From positions 4,154,001 through 4,218,000 of the forward strand of contig NC_085123.1 of NCBI RefSeq assembly GCF_030269925.1: DNA of 64,000 bases. The letters run 5' to 3'. How positions within the stretch are numbered: position 1 is the stretch's first letter; each line of letters begins with the position of its first letter. The notes beneath the pieces are model-generated. The model was not told where the DNA came from, searched no databases, and worked only from the letters and a program-made list of their open reading frames with translations. Positions 22,201-32,700 of the stretch are shown in pieces. Position numbers and translations under genes: made by a program. This DNA is from Bombyx mori (lineage: Eukaryota; Arthropoda; Insecta; Lepidoptera; Bombycidae).

Positions 22201-25200
22201 AGGTCACTCATACCTTGCGTGTAACTGCAATATTACAAAATTACAATTATCTGTGTATTTTTGTTGAAAAATGTTACTTAAAGTCTTGGTATTAGGGTCT
22301 CTTACCCTAATACTGGATTATATACGGCATAGTTCAGTAATATATTCTTCATTATCTCAACGTTGTAATTATTTTCGCCGGCGAAGAAAGGATTTCCTCT
22401 GTCAGTCCGCACTACATCCTTCTCGACGACGCATTGTATTGTTTTCCTAAACATGACGTGCTGATCCGGAGTCATCCTTTCAAGTCTACGCCTCGTTATT
22501 TCTTCGTAATCTTTCGTTCTTATTTGTAAGATAATTTCCCTCTCTTCATACGTCGAGTTATACGGATAGCAGTGTAACAGGAAAGGCCAGACTTCGCGTC
22601 TCAGCTCTTTATCTAAACCTCCGAAGAAGATGCATTTCCTTAAGAAAAGATCGTCTTCGATAACCCCTTTGCCGTTCATGAGTTTCCCGTAGAACAGTTC
22701 TGGTGTTATCTTTGGCAATTTCCCTTCCTCCGGATGCTGCTCTGACTTTTGCACTTCCGGACGGCACACCATGAAATGTCGGTACGGCATATTCGGTTCC
22801 TCGGACCCTGAAATATTTGATGTGAATTATTCAAAGTTAAACTCAACAATAAACATGTCTTATTACGGAAATCTTATCCTTTAGGCCGCGAAGTCGCCGT
22901 GGCCTAAAGGATAAGAGGTCCTGTGCATTCGTGTTGAACGATGCACCGGTGTTCGAATCCCAGGCGGGTACCATTTTTTCTAAAGAAATACATACTCAGC
23001 AAATGTTCACGATTGACTTCCACGGTGAAGGAATAACATCGTGTAATTAAAGCAAACCCGTAAAAATTATAATTTGCGTAATTACTGGTGGTAGGACCTT
23101 TTGTATATCTCAAGGTGGGTGGCGCATTTACGTCGTAGATGTCTATGGGCTCCAGTAACCACTTAACACCAGGTGGGCTGTGAGCTCCTCCACCCATCTA
23201 AGAAAAAAAAAAAAAAAAGTGAATTATTCAAACTTCATTCCAACCCAATAAATGACACAAAATGTATTTTCCGTGTTAAAAACAAACCTGGCGTAAGTTT
23301 TATATTGTGTAACAGCGAATGCCATCGGTGTAGAACCTGCGCCAGATGATCCAAGCCTCCGTGATGGAAATGCAAAATCTTGTACTGAGACTCTCGGGAT
23401 GCCACTACCAACTGCCCACACGTGCAGTTGTCGTCATTGAAAAACAATCGCAGAGAACGCATCTGGGAGAGATCTACTGAAAATCTAAAGTTTGAATATT
23501 CGATTAGGAAAACCAAATAAACGAAAGCCATTCTCACTTAAATAGGACTATACTTATTTGTGTATAATATATTTCAGCTACATACAATACAAAAATCAAT
23601 TATTTGAGTCGTTGTCTAGGGGTATTGGTATCAACGTTGCCCTAAGCACCTCATTGCGGATCCTCCCGATCTAATAACGGTGCTTTTAGGCACCTCAATC
23701 ACCGCGTTTCGACCTCGCCGAATCCGTCGCTTGCGACGAAAACTCGGCAAGTAAATTAACCCACAAACACAGGCCACTGAGTTTCTCGCCGGATCTTCTC
23801 AGTGGGTCGCATTTCCGATCCTCAGGGTTCACCTACACGCTAGGGTAACGCTGATATAGCCTCTCAAGGCTATCAGAATAGAAAGGGGGGAAAAAAGAAG
23901 GTATCACTATCTTATTAATTTTTTGCTGTGAAATTAGTACTGAAAGAAAACCCGTTAAAACCTCTCACGACCGGCGGACCACATTATAACCCATGTAGGT
24001 ATTTATATCACAAAAAGATACAATGGTTCCGTTGTTATGAGATTTATTCATTTATAGTATTCAAACTGGGTTACGACCTCTTGAAATATGCAAATTCGAA
24101 CAGCCCACATTTTGTAATGTCTTGTCGAGGATATTAATGATCGAAATATTCTGATTCTACTTATTTAATATTCGAGTGGTATTACATTATATGGGTTATA
24201 TGAAAGCAATAATGAAATTCTCCTGAAGGCGCAATGTTTGCCGCAGGAATGCTAGTTCAAGATGCCTAAATGTCTGTGCGCATCTATATAAATGACGTGG
24301 AGTGTTAAAATGTCGTTCCCAACCATGATAAAAGGTTAAACGAAAGCCGTTTGAAAACGTTTCATGAAATAAGTAAAAATACTTGTGACTTTAGTAAATT
24401 CACGTTTTGTGAATCACGTGTAGTTTAAGCTGCTCGCGCCTGTCCTCAGATCGAGTCCGTAGATAATGCGCGTCGGTATATATTAATAATTCAGTACAAA
24501 AATCTATAGCGCAACAAATCTTCGAATATAATTTCAATCCTATCATATTAGAAAACACCTAAACCTATCATCGTGGTCAGAGACGTAAACGCACCCTGTT
24601 TATTATATGTAGAAACTAACTTTTACCGGACACTATCCCATTTTTAATTTTTTTTAAAAAAATACTCCTTTTGATTAAGCTTTTTTAATTAAGCCTTTTA
24701 ATTATAATTTTTATTAAAAAAAACTCCTTTTAATTAAGCTACAGATGATTTATTGTTCTATTCTATAAAAGGAAACTCTGAAGTTCTCTTCTCTTTGAAT
24801 TGAATTTCGAAAAATCTTTACATATTTTCTAGTCATAAATAATGCATTTTATTGCTTTCCTGGGGTGGTTGAATTAGGCGTCGATAAATAAGCAATAACT
24901 TTGCATTTTATATGTATTTAAATAAACAAATATTTCGTATGTGTGTTTCGGCAAAATGGCACAAATGGAAATATTAGCTCGAATACGGAAGGTTCCACTA
25001 TGTAAGCGTTTTTTTTTTTTAATAATTAATATTTGACGTTGAAAGGTGCCAGGTTTCAACAAAGCTATTTCAAAATTAAACATGATAAATAAATTACGAT
25101 AGGTTTGTTTTTTAATTTTTAACCATGATACCACTGATCCACGAGCACATCACAACTCACAATTTTACGTAATCATGAATGCACTAACTCATCTCAAGTT

Positions 25201-27024
25201 AATTTCAATAAACTGAACAATAACACGCTTCGCTTGTGTCTTTTGTTGGTGTATTAATAAAGAATACTCTCTCTCTCTTTCAGTATCGGATTTTTATCGC
25301 GAGTTTTTGATGATTACAGTTTATTACTATTATAATTTAAATTTATTGATAAGCTTCTAGGTAGGTACTTCAGGGTTCGAATGGATAATTGTTTTGCGTT
25401 TCCTAACTGCGCAATTACCTATTTTAATATTAACTTCTATAACTCAAATTACCTATAAAATCACTAGCTATATACGTCACAGATTGTTATTTAGTTCGGA
25501 CTCAACAAAATCGCATTATAAACTAAATTATTAGCCTACGTAGGCAGACGAGCCGCCGCTATTGCCGCCCCTGCCATTACCAGAGTTAATAACATAATAC
25601 TTTTCAAACATGATCACTTATAAACGTTCATAACGTTACGTTAAAGACATGTAAGTTTCTGAAAAACTCAAAATATACCAGGTGCCAATTAACAAACTTC
25701 CGATTTGTCAAAGGTGATGCCGCCTCAGAAGTCAAAAGTGCGGTTAGTCCTTATTTAACTAAATTAAAAACATAATCGTTAAAGAAGTTAGCGGTTGTGG
25801 AATAGCTTACTATTTATATGATCACTATTTATTTTACTGGTGGTAGGACCTCTTGTGAGTCCGCGCGGGTAGGTACCACCACTCTGCCTATTTCTGCCGT
25901 GAAGCAGTAATGCGTTTCGGTTTGAAGGTCGGGGCAGCCGTTGTAACTATACTGAGACCTTAGAACTTATATCTCATGGTGGGTGGCGCATTTACGTTGT
26001 AGATGTCTATGGGCTCCAGTAACCACTTAACACCAGGTGGGCTGTGAGCTCGTCCACTCATCTAAACAATAAAAAATAAAAAAAAGATCACACGAACACT
26101 ATACATTACGATTAATATTAGGTAAGCACACGACAATATTCACCTTCGACATTTCAACGGAGCTCGCCTCTGTGGGACCGGCGAGCTATGAACGCTGTCG
26201 GGAAACACCAAATTGTGTTTCAGCGCCAAGAACTCGGGGGTGCTCATCCAATTAGGATTACCTTCGTCACACGAGCTAAGCGATAGCGACCTAATATACC
26301 TGTCGCTCGACAGCGAATCAGGGGTCAGATCAACGTTTTCTATAGTCGGATTAGCGATTGTAATGTTCACAGAGGTCATAGACTGAGATCTCACGTGTTT
26401 ATCATATATAAACACGTCGTTCTTCAATTCTTCCTTCTCGAAGCTGCTGAACACGTTGTCTTTTCCTGAATCAATTGATTTTACTGTTGGCTTAGAGCTG
26501 GAAGATAGCTCGTCTTGCGTCGTATCGTTCGGCGTGTACCTAGTGTCGGTAGACTTTAGGCTCTGTTTATCAGAATTAGAATTGAGGCTTGTCGTCTCCG
26601 ACGAATCAGAGAATGCATTTTCAATGTCATTCTTTATCGATATGTTCGAATCGTTGTGCGATTGTGTGTAAGGTATTTGCCTCGGAGCGGTCGGTTTGTT
26701 GACAACACAGCCGAGCTCATCGCTAGGACTGGTTTCAACCGCAGACGGACATTTTCGAAGGGTAGAGTTCGGAATCCAATTCAAAAACAAAGTCGGACGT
26801 TTAGCGTTATTGTGCTGATCGGTAAACACTTTAGTCGTGATAGTCAAGTAGCCGGGGTGATGTATGATATCTAATTCGTGCCTCGCGATCGTTGGAGGAT
26901 GGACGCAAACGTTATTCTTACAGAATAGTATTTCGTTGTCGACGTAATCAGGTGGGTCCTCGTCGTCGAAGTCGATGCCGAGAAAATAGCTCGAAGCTCG
27001 CCTAAGTAGATCAGGAAGGGGCAT
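19083..27024 (-). CDS. TBC1D16: TBC1 domain family member 16-like Rab GAP
   Basis: Seven exons on the minus strand (27024-26144, 23484-23288, 22807-22306, 22224-22080, 21449-21343, 20394-20213, 19276-19083) join in phase into 735 aa; human TBC1D16 has 767. An N-terminal LLRRAS and NNVCVHPP block and the RSLRLFF-QLVVASRESQYK region precede the TBC domain (about residues 400-670). The TBC motifs are RREVW, the arginine finger in DVVRTDR (about residue 493) and the glutamine finger in YTQGM (about residue 530). The C-terminus has the cysteine-containing RIPCTLAGMCQRCGPGIWDS. Family members accelerate Rab GTP hydrolysis (Rab4A is the reported vertebrate target) on endosomes. The gene is head-to-head with UBE2O. 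Its serine-rich middle of exon 1 (about 120-270) is poorly conserved. Confidence 0.95.
19500..19590 (-). mobile_element. Decayed tRNA-like head of a Bm1 SINE
   Basis: On plus, ttatcatttaggtcacgacg with an upstream gggatttgaacac resembles the Bm1 head in reverse. The body is missing. It lies in TBC1D16 intron 6. Confidence 0.5.
19876..20205 (-). mobile_element. Jockey-type LINE inserted at a TBC1D16 donor site
   Basis: A 5'-truncated LINE reads on minus from tcgacgtcgcccaaaacac, the ORF2 end coding RRRPKHVIADP and the 3' UTR to ggctatcagcataagtt and an A-run. A 7-bp target duplication flanks it: aacatac at 19869-19875 and 20206-20212 (minus GTATGTT). The 20206-20212 copy is the 5' splice site of TBC1D16 intron 6. 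Confidence 0.85.
20213..20394 (-). CDS. TBC1D16: TBC1D16 exon 6
   Basis: The acceptor is cttatttacag. It encodes CFKREF, WEACWANYQTDYFHLF and DDVIAQDL of the TBC C-lobe. It ends in phase 1 at TTTAG|GTATGTT, where the donor coincides with a LINE target-site duplication. Confidence 0.94.
20435..20595 (-). repeat. GC-richer patch in TBC1D16 intron 5, possible transposon remnant
   Basis: Its base composition exceeds the neighbouring DNA, and the minus strand is open as VGQFLAVGVLSPANAAHT. I recognise no family. A relic of retroelement coding or 3' sequence is the likeliest reading. Confidence 0.3.
21343..21449 (-). CDS. TBC1D16: TBC1D16 exon 5
   Basis: The acceptor is aatttttcag and the donor TTTT|gtaagt. 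It encodes FLRELIRIMLPHFYKHLE and MELLFCHRWIL, a diagnostic stretch of the family. Confidence 0.94.
21505..21618 (+). mobile_element. LINE/SINE 3' end, ggtaggcagcgg family
   Basis: It contains ggtaggcagcggcttggctc and accatcaggtgggccgtatg and ends caagggcaataaaaaa. Relatives lie at 38352-38410 (plus fragment), 45625-45720 (minus) and 49485-49585 (minus). A third dispersed family in the window; the class is unassigned. Confidence 0.6.
21619..21850 (+). mobile_element. LINE 3' tail, ccaacgat subtype
   Basis: It contains gccactcagtttcacactgg and attcagcgaaacttgc and ends ggctaccaacgattaggta. It is directly abutted by the preceding repeat. Confidence 0.65.
22080..22224 (-). CDS. TBC1D16: TBC1D16 exon 4
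   Basis: The acceptor is aatattgcag and the donor AACCTT|gtaagt. It carries the catalytic glutamine finger (YTQGMSDLLAPVL) and FWCFVGLMQ. Confidence 0.94.
22306..22807 (-). CDS. TBC1D16: TBC1D16 exon 3
   Basis: 502 nt, acceptor aatatttcag. It encodes the linker and the N-lobe of the TBC domain with RREVWPFLLHCY, the arginine-finger motif DVVRTDRGN and NILLNYAVYNP. It ends in phase 2 at TTAGG|gtaaga. Confidence 0.95.
22836..23218 (+). mobile_element. Bm1 SINE with palindromic head, internally deleted
   Basis: It is flanked by the 14-bp duplication gtgaattattcaaa (22822-22835 and 23219-23232). The head is preceded by an inverted copy of its first bases (15-bp arms at 22873-22887 and 22901-22915). 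The body lacks the middle, jumping from taggaccttttg to tatatctcaaggtgg. It sits antisense, about 26 nt upstream of the acceptor of TBC1D16 exon 3. Confidence 0.85.
23288..23484 (-). CDS. TBC1D16: TBC1D16 exon 2
   Basis: The acceptor is caaactttag and the donor CCAG|gtttgt. It encodes FSVDLSQMRSLRLFF and QLVVASRESQYKILHFHHGG, a PH-like N-terminal region nearly unchanged from human TBC1D16. Confidence 0.94.
23640..23898 (+). mobile_element. LINE 3' tail in TBC1D16 intron 1
   Basis: It runs from gcggatcctcccgatctaat through gccactgagtttctcgccgg to aaggctatcagaatagaaag and a G/A-rich tail. It is shortened within the UTR relative to the 35194 copy. Confidence 0.7.
23899..25530. other. Intronic, nothing recognised
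   Basis: Part of TBC1D16 intron 1. A pair of imperfect copies of actccttttaattaagct-like sequence lies around 24660-24740. No gene was seen. Confidence 0.35.
25543..25611 (-). CDS. Possible signal-peptide exon (speculative)
   Basis: On minus, a frame starting ATG at about 25595 reads MLLTLVMAGAAIAAARLPT, a textbook secretion leader. It runs into ACGTAGGC, which could be a donor. An overlapping frame from 25611 gives a 26-residue glycine/serine-rich peptide. The GC content is above its surroundings. It lies inside TBC1D16 intron 1 on the same strand. No second exon was found. Confidence 0.2.
25838..26083 (+). mobile_element. Headless Bm1-type repeat
   Basis: It starts exactly at actggtggtaggacctc and ends ccactcatctaaacaataaa, with no tRNA-like head. 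It lies 60 bp from the donor of TBC1D16 exon 1. Confidence 0.8.
26144..27024 (-). CDS. TBC1D16: TBC1D16 exon 1 (coding)
   Basis: 881 nt from ATG (27024) to donor CGAAG|gtgaat. It encodes MPLPDLLRRASSYFLG, NEILFCKNNVCVHPP and HHPGYLTI (N-terminal conserved block). A long Ser/Thr/Asn/Asp-rich disordered stretch follows, likely a phosphorylation-rich linker. Confidence 0.93.
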
Positions 27025-27250
27025 TGTTCACATTTCCTTAATGGAACACAGCGCAGTAGTGCGACGCGACGTTATCAATGGAGACGGCCTCATTGAAGCG
27101 CCGCTTCGCGAGTACTAAATGCTGCGCGCATGTAAACACCTACACAGCTGCGTTGATAACACACTATTGATCCGAATACCGAGCAACGAGCATGTTCTTA
27201 ACTAACGTCACGACATTTATTATGACGCAGCTTCGTGAACAATTTGCATA
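27025..27250 (-). promoter_or_regulatory. Probable 5' UTR/promoter of TBC1D16
   Basis: A GC-richer, CpG-bearing stretch (gtgcgacgcgacgttatcaa, gaagcgccgcttcgcgagta) lies directly upstream of the ATG, unlike the AT-rich flanks. No TATA box was evident. Confidence 0.35.
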
Positions 27251-27384
27251 TATCTACGTTCCAAAATGAATAAACTTGATTAATTTAAAAAAGAAAAAAA
27301 AATCCGATGTATACAAAACTGGAACTTTTTAGGCTGGAACCCCTGGGATCATAATTATTTTTCTCTTGTATTTATAAGCTCAGC

Positions 27385-28220
27385 ATGATCGTGGCGTGTA
27401 TGAAGAATGGTCGATGTCCAATAGCGGACGGTTGTGACCTATTAAGGACCGCGGAGCCGGTACATAGAAGGTTCAGGACAGAAGTGTTTGTAGGTTCACC
27501 TGGTGGGCGAGCACGGACTCAGACAGGTCGGGTGAAATTTGCTAACAGCTGCCCGAGCGCCTCCCAAAGAGACACTACAGTTCAAGGGCACCTGTTTCGC
27601 GAATGCATCTCATACTGGATCGGAATCGGATAGGTCTGTGATGGCGCATTCTCCTCCCAGTGAGGGTCACGAAGCGATCTGAGGGGCTCGAGTTTGCGCG
27701 GCACGCTACCGTTACTCCAGCGCTATTGGAGGATGCGGCGACGTGGTATGGTCATCGTCGCCGGACGTACTGTGGGAAAGCAACCTGCTCGTTGGAATGT
27801 CACATTCGGACTCGCTAGACCTAGGGTACACGAGCGGCACCGCCCGGGTGACATGACGAGCTACCGTAGCCTGGCTTCGTTGGTAGGCGACGATTGCTTC
27901 AACGATCCGTCGGTCGAGACTCGCGACGAAGAGTGGCGTCGCGAGTCTGGTTGTAGTGTTGACCGCGGGAGCACCCGTATTCTGCCCAGACTCCGACCCC
28001 GGACGGAGATCGGACGTCGGATGAAAGATTGCAAAGGGAGTCGTTTAGTAGGTCTGTCAAAATATCATTGGGCCAGCGGTCAACTCCCAGCGTCTGCGGA
28101 CCCTTAGGCATCGAAACTTTATGTATGAGGTTCAACCCTCTGTTGGAAAGAAAAAAAAGGGTTAAGTTTCAAACTCTTCGAAGAGTTCGATGAAATCGGG
28201 TACTAGGCCCCCTATGCCTG
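27385..28220. other. GC-rich block of unknown nature between divergent genes
   Basis: About 0.8 kb with high GC and many CpGs, open on plus (27385-27633 and 27694-28107) and on minus (27899-28135). No family was recognised. The plus frame is rich in Arg (RRRGMVIVAGR, RPRTEIGRRMKD), as expected from GC-rich non-coding DNA read in frame. It could be a retrotransposon fragment or a CpG-rich regulatory block for TBC1D16/UBE2O. Confidence 0.35.
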
Positions 28221-28942
28221 CTCCAAAAGCTAGCGTGTAGATACTTAATAGTTTGCTTTGAAACGTTAGTGAAACGGTTGGATAAAACAAACCTACGGAG
28301 CGCATAGGAGACATACCATGAACGCTTATGCCAACTTTAAGATATCATAAGACTGAAGAATAATTGCGTAGGTGCAACGATTCCACTACCCTGTAAACGA
28401 TAGTGAATAAATCGATATTTCATATTAATATTCTAAAAATAGTACAAAAAGGGGCAAACAAAAGCTGCCATGATTAATGTAGCGACATCTGTATACCTTA
28501 AGAAGCAATACCAAATTACGTAGGTGTACCGATACGTGTAAGACGAAATATTATTAATTTATCTGATTCTACGCCTGCTGCAACTGTGACACTAACTATT
28601 ATAAAGCAATACACTAGAAGTAATCCCGTAAAAACCTGAAGCGTGCTGAATACATTTAAAAGATAAGCTTGCATTTAATTACTTTGCAATTTTTTAACAA
28701 CTATATCTTCTCTTTCTACTTTACCCTTAAACGTGTACGATAGTGCCTTGTGCGATAGAACCTACTCCGGTAGGTAGTCTCTTCAATTTTATAGATTTTT
28801 TAGTGATATCAATGGCAGACGAGTCTGATACATACGGTTGTAAGTAGTCGTAATGCGGACCACAAGCAAACCTCTCGTATAACGTTGTAAAATGTTCAAA
28901 TAGAACACAATTTTTTTCATTTTTGATACCTATGGACTTTGG
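28221..28942. other. Intergenic, nothing recognised
   Basis: AT-rich sequence between the GC-rich block and the SINE. Confidence 0.35.
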
Positions 28943-29190
28943 TTTACAGGTAATAGGACGTCTTGTGAGTCCGCACGAGTAGGTACCACTATCCCGCCTA
29001 TTTCTGTAGAGAAGCAGTAATGCGTTTCGGTTTGAAGGGTGGGGGTAGCCGTTGTACTGAACTGTGACCTTAGAACTCATGTCTTAAAATGGGTGGTGGC
29101 ATTTATTTTGTAAATGTCTACGGGCTCCGGTAACCACTTAATACCAGGTGGGCTGTGAGCTCTTCCACCCATCTAAGCTATAAAGAAATA
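28943..29190 (+). mobile_element. Headless Bm1-type repeat, diverged
   Basis: It follows the body from caggtaataggacgtcttg to tcttccacccatctaagcta with many substitutions; an older copy. Confidence 0.75.
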
Positions 29191-29399
29191 AAACCTCTTT
29201 ATTACTCACATGGTATACTCAAAACTCACAAAACTATATTTTTTGGCGACTTCATTAGAGGAGTACTTAATTCAAGACGTATGTAAGATCTTTGTTCTGC
29301 ATTATTTTCTAACTAAATGAAGTCTCCACAAAACATATTAAAAAATTTACATTTATAATACAGGTTTAAAAGTAGGTGCAGATGTTAAAGTCAATTTTC

Positions 29400-29569
29400 A
29401 AATTATTCGGTAAAACGGAACGTATATTTTTTACTAAGAATTCCGAAAGATGGCGGTTCCGCTGCATAATTTATTGACGCATGCGCCACACATTGCAATC
29501 AGCTGTCAGAAAGAATTTATTCTTGTAAAAAACAAAATTATTAGTGTCTTCAGATAATTCCCGTCAAAT
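29400..29569 (+). promoter_or_regulatory. Probable UBE2O promoter/5' UTR
   Basis: The 170 bp before the ATG contain gaaagatggcggttccg (a YY1/Pho-like gatggcgg site), an E-box cagctg and ttagtgtcttcag near a plausible start. The ATG context is caaatATGG. No TATA box at a usual spacing. Confidence 0.35.
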
Positions 29570-29794
29570 ATGGCGGGGCAAAATCCAGGATCACCGACCG
29601 ACTTTCAATATTTTTATGAAGATGAAGTTTATAAAATCAACAACCGGGGCCAAGTGGTTTTCGGCCTAGTGCTCGAGAACTATGAAGCTAACTCCAGTGA
29701 CCAAGAGAGCGACATTGAAACACCTATACAAAAAGGAGAAATTCGTGTTGTATGGCATCCTTCCGGCACAGAACGCGTTATATCTGAGAAATCG
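29570..29794 (+). CDS. UBE2O: UBE2O exon 1
   Basis: 75 codons, phase 0, donor TCG|gtaagc. It encodes [21 protein letters not shown] and the strand [11 protein letters not shown], the first SH3-like fold. Confidence 0.94.
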
Positions 29795-32700
29795 GTAAGC
29801 AAGAATACAAACCAAATGACACGATCACAGGAGACACCGGTTTTAATTAATCATATTTCCATAAAACGATTTTAAATCAATGTGATTGTACGATCTGGGT
29901 AGGATGAGTGCAAAGACCTTTTTATCTCGTGTCATAGATTTAGTTTTAAGATGACTTATGACACATCTGAAATAATTGCGAGGGTAAAAAAATAATACCG
30001 TTTGCTACGTCGCTAAAAAATTTAGCGTAAACGATTCACAAGGTATTTAGAATGTCGAAAAATAGCAGAAAACCTTAACCAGTCAACTAACGGGAAAATT
30101 ATCAAATAAAACGAATGTTCTTTATCTTATTATTCTAAACTAGAAAACAAAATCCTGAACATTAAATAAGTATACAATAACATAATAGTAATTTTAATAT
30201 TTAATAAAAGAAACAACATTTTTTTGTGGCTACAATAGATTTTGTTTCATCGAATTCCAAATAGAATATCTGCCGCGTTTCTAATGATATTTATCTCTAA
30301 TATAAAATACACTTGAAAAATAATATAGATAAAAAACCAACTGAAGAAACGTTCTTCATTAAATACCAGTAATTAATTCTGTAACCTGGTGCTAAAGGGG
30401 CTGAAGTATGTTGTTTTGTGAAAGAAGATTATAGTGCCAGTTTATTGAAACAATAACATAAAATTTAGTGCTTTTGTGTTTAGTTTCTCAGTAAAATTTC
30501 AAAATTTACTATGTGAATTTAGAGGGTTTTAATACAGTTTATTTAATTTTATTGATGGCTCACACTTCTAATGCTTAATAATAATAATAATAATGGCAGT
30601 GTTTAATACACTATAATAATGATACTGATTTTAGTCCCACATCAAATCATAGGTTTAGGTTCAGATGTATATTTGCTAATGATTCAATTCATTTAGCTTT
30701 AAATGATAATGAATATCTAAATTGACATCTTTGCATTTTTCTTGACCAGACAGTTGCTTACTGAACACAGTATATCAACAGTCCTCACATGTATTTCATT
30801 GTGATAATTATTTGTGAGCATTATAATGAGGGCATGTATTAATTTGGTGTTTGTCTTCTTTGATTCTTATGGTAGACTAATAGACAATAACATGTGAAAT
30901 AAGAAAACACTGTATAATTTTGTAGTAAATTATGATTCATTTACATTAAAACATGGATACAGTATAAAGATAATAAAAACCAAAAAAATTCAAACCAATA
31001 TTATTTTTTTGGCATTATTGTGCTCTCCTCATTGCTATCATAAAAGGCCTTAGTTCAACATCTTTTAAACAAATAGCAAGAATAAAAATAAGTGTATTCA
31101 AGTACAAACAAGCAAAATTAATATGAAACAAATAGCAATACTTTTAGCTTATTAAGAATTGTTGTAGGGCTTGAATTTACTAAGCCAACTCGCAGAGCTA
31201 ATAGTTCTATTGGAAATGCAAGTTCATCTGTCAGTTGTCTTTGTAACTGTGGCTTGCATGTAAAATCATTGTTAGATATGTCCAGTTACGCCCTACTGTT
31301 CGAGCACTGTACTGAACTACTTTAACTTTTTAACACATTATAATATAGTCTTCTTTGTACTTTGATTTAGTGAATATAATCTAAAAAATGAAATTCTAAA
31401 ATTGCTCTTATTAGTCTTGTGTGACTGTGAAAAGTAAAGTATTAGAAATGTTTGAAATAATATGTAATATAATGATAATAATAATATAAATATACCATAA
31501 AACTTATAATAAATAATGTAAATCAACCATAGAGAGACCACAATATTTCCCCAAGAGGTGGAATATTTTTCAAAATAATTTGACATTCAGCTAATATATT
31601 ATAAAAATTTGTTATTCCTAAAAGAATAAGATTTATATATAAGCTAGTTGAATTTTGTGAACAGGTGGGTCTGGCAGACAGGTCCCTTATGCCAGGTGAT
31701 GTGGTTCGTCGCCTCATCGCTGGCAAGGATACCCAGAGGGGATATTGCCGCGACATTGTAATGACGGCCGCCTTGCAGATCGTGGGCACGAAACACGTGA
31801 TCCCCAGTGTAGCAAGTGAAAGACTTCAGCCTCTTGAAGAATTTTCCCCTGATTTAGCAGTTTGTCTTGATTCATGGGTTGGCACTTCTAAGGTTAGATT
31901 TTGATTTTTTAACTCTAAATATCTGTGTGATTATCTAAAGAACATTTAAATGGAGATAGACATTTTAAATTTATTAAGAGAATACAAATTGATTAAGGAT
32001 GTTTCAATATAATTGTATCCCAAAAGTACTCTATAAGTGCAATGAGTGAAATTATTTCCCAACCATATCTAGTTATTTTAAATTAATTTCTCTATTTGAT
32101 AATGTCCTGATAGAAACACATCCAATCGTCTAAATTACAAAATCAAAAGATGTATTGACCTCAAAAACAGATCATATTTTAAAAGTGTTTCTCCAGGCCG
32201 TCCACAGTAAACTACGTTTAGTATCCTCCGATGGATCACGTCTCGAGTATTCAGACCTAGACACGTGCCCTCTCGAGGACTACTCCATGCGACGTCGACG
32301 CTCCACGCCGTACTCTTCGTCTGAATATTATCCTGGACAAGTGGTTTACGGGCCTCTGGGTTCTTTGGATAACGCCAACTGGTTGCACATGACTAAGGAA
32401 ATGAAGGCTGCTAGAAAACATAAGATGCATGATCATAAGGTTTGAAATTTTTTTATTGTGTAAGTAAATTTTTCTATATTAAAAAGTTTCATTTTTTTAA
32501 ATTATAATGATATTTTTTTAAATAGTTTTTAATTTAGAGATATATTATATCATTACATAATTTGAAACCAAAACGATGGCATGAAAATCATTTTAATCAC
32601 AATGATATTAAAAAAGCTTATATAGCCTAAATAAAAACTACACGACAAATTCCTGTAACGAAATATACTACACATAAAAAAAAACTGTTCTAAACAAGTT

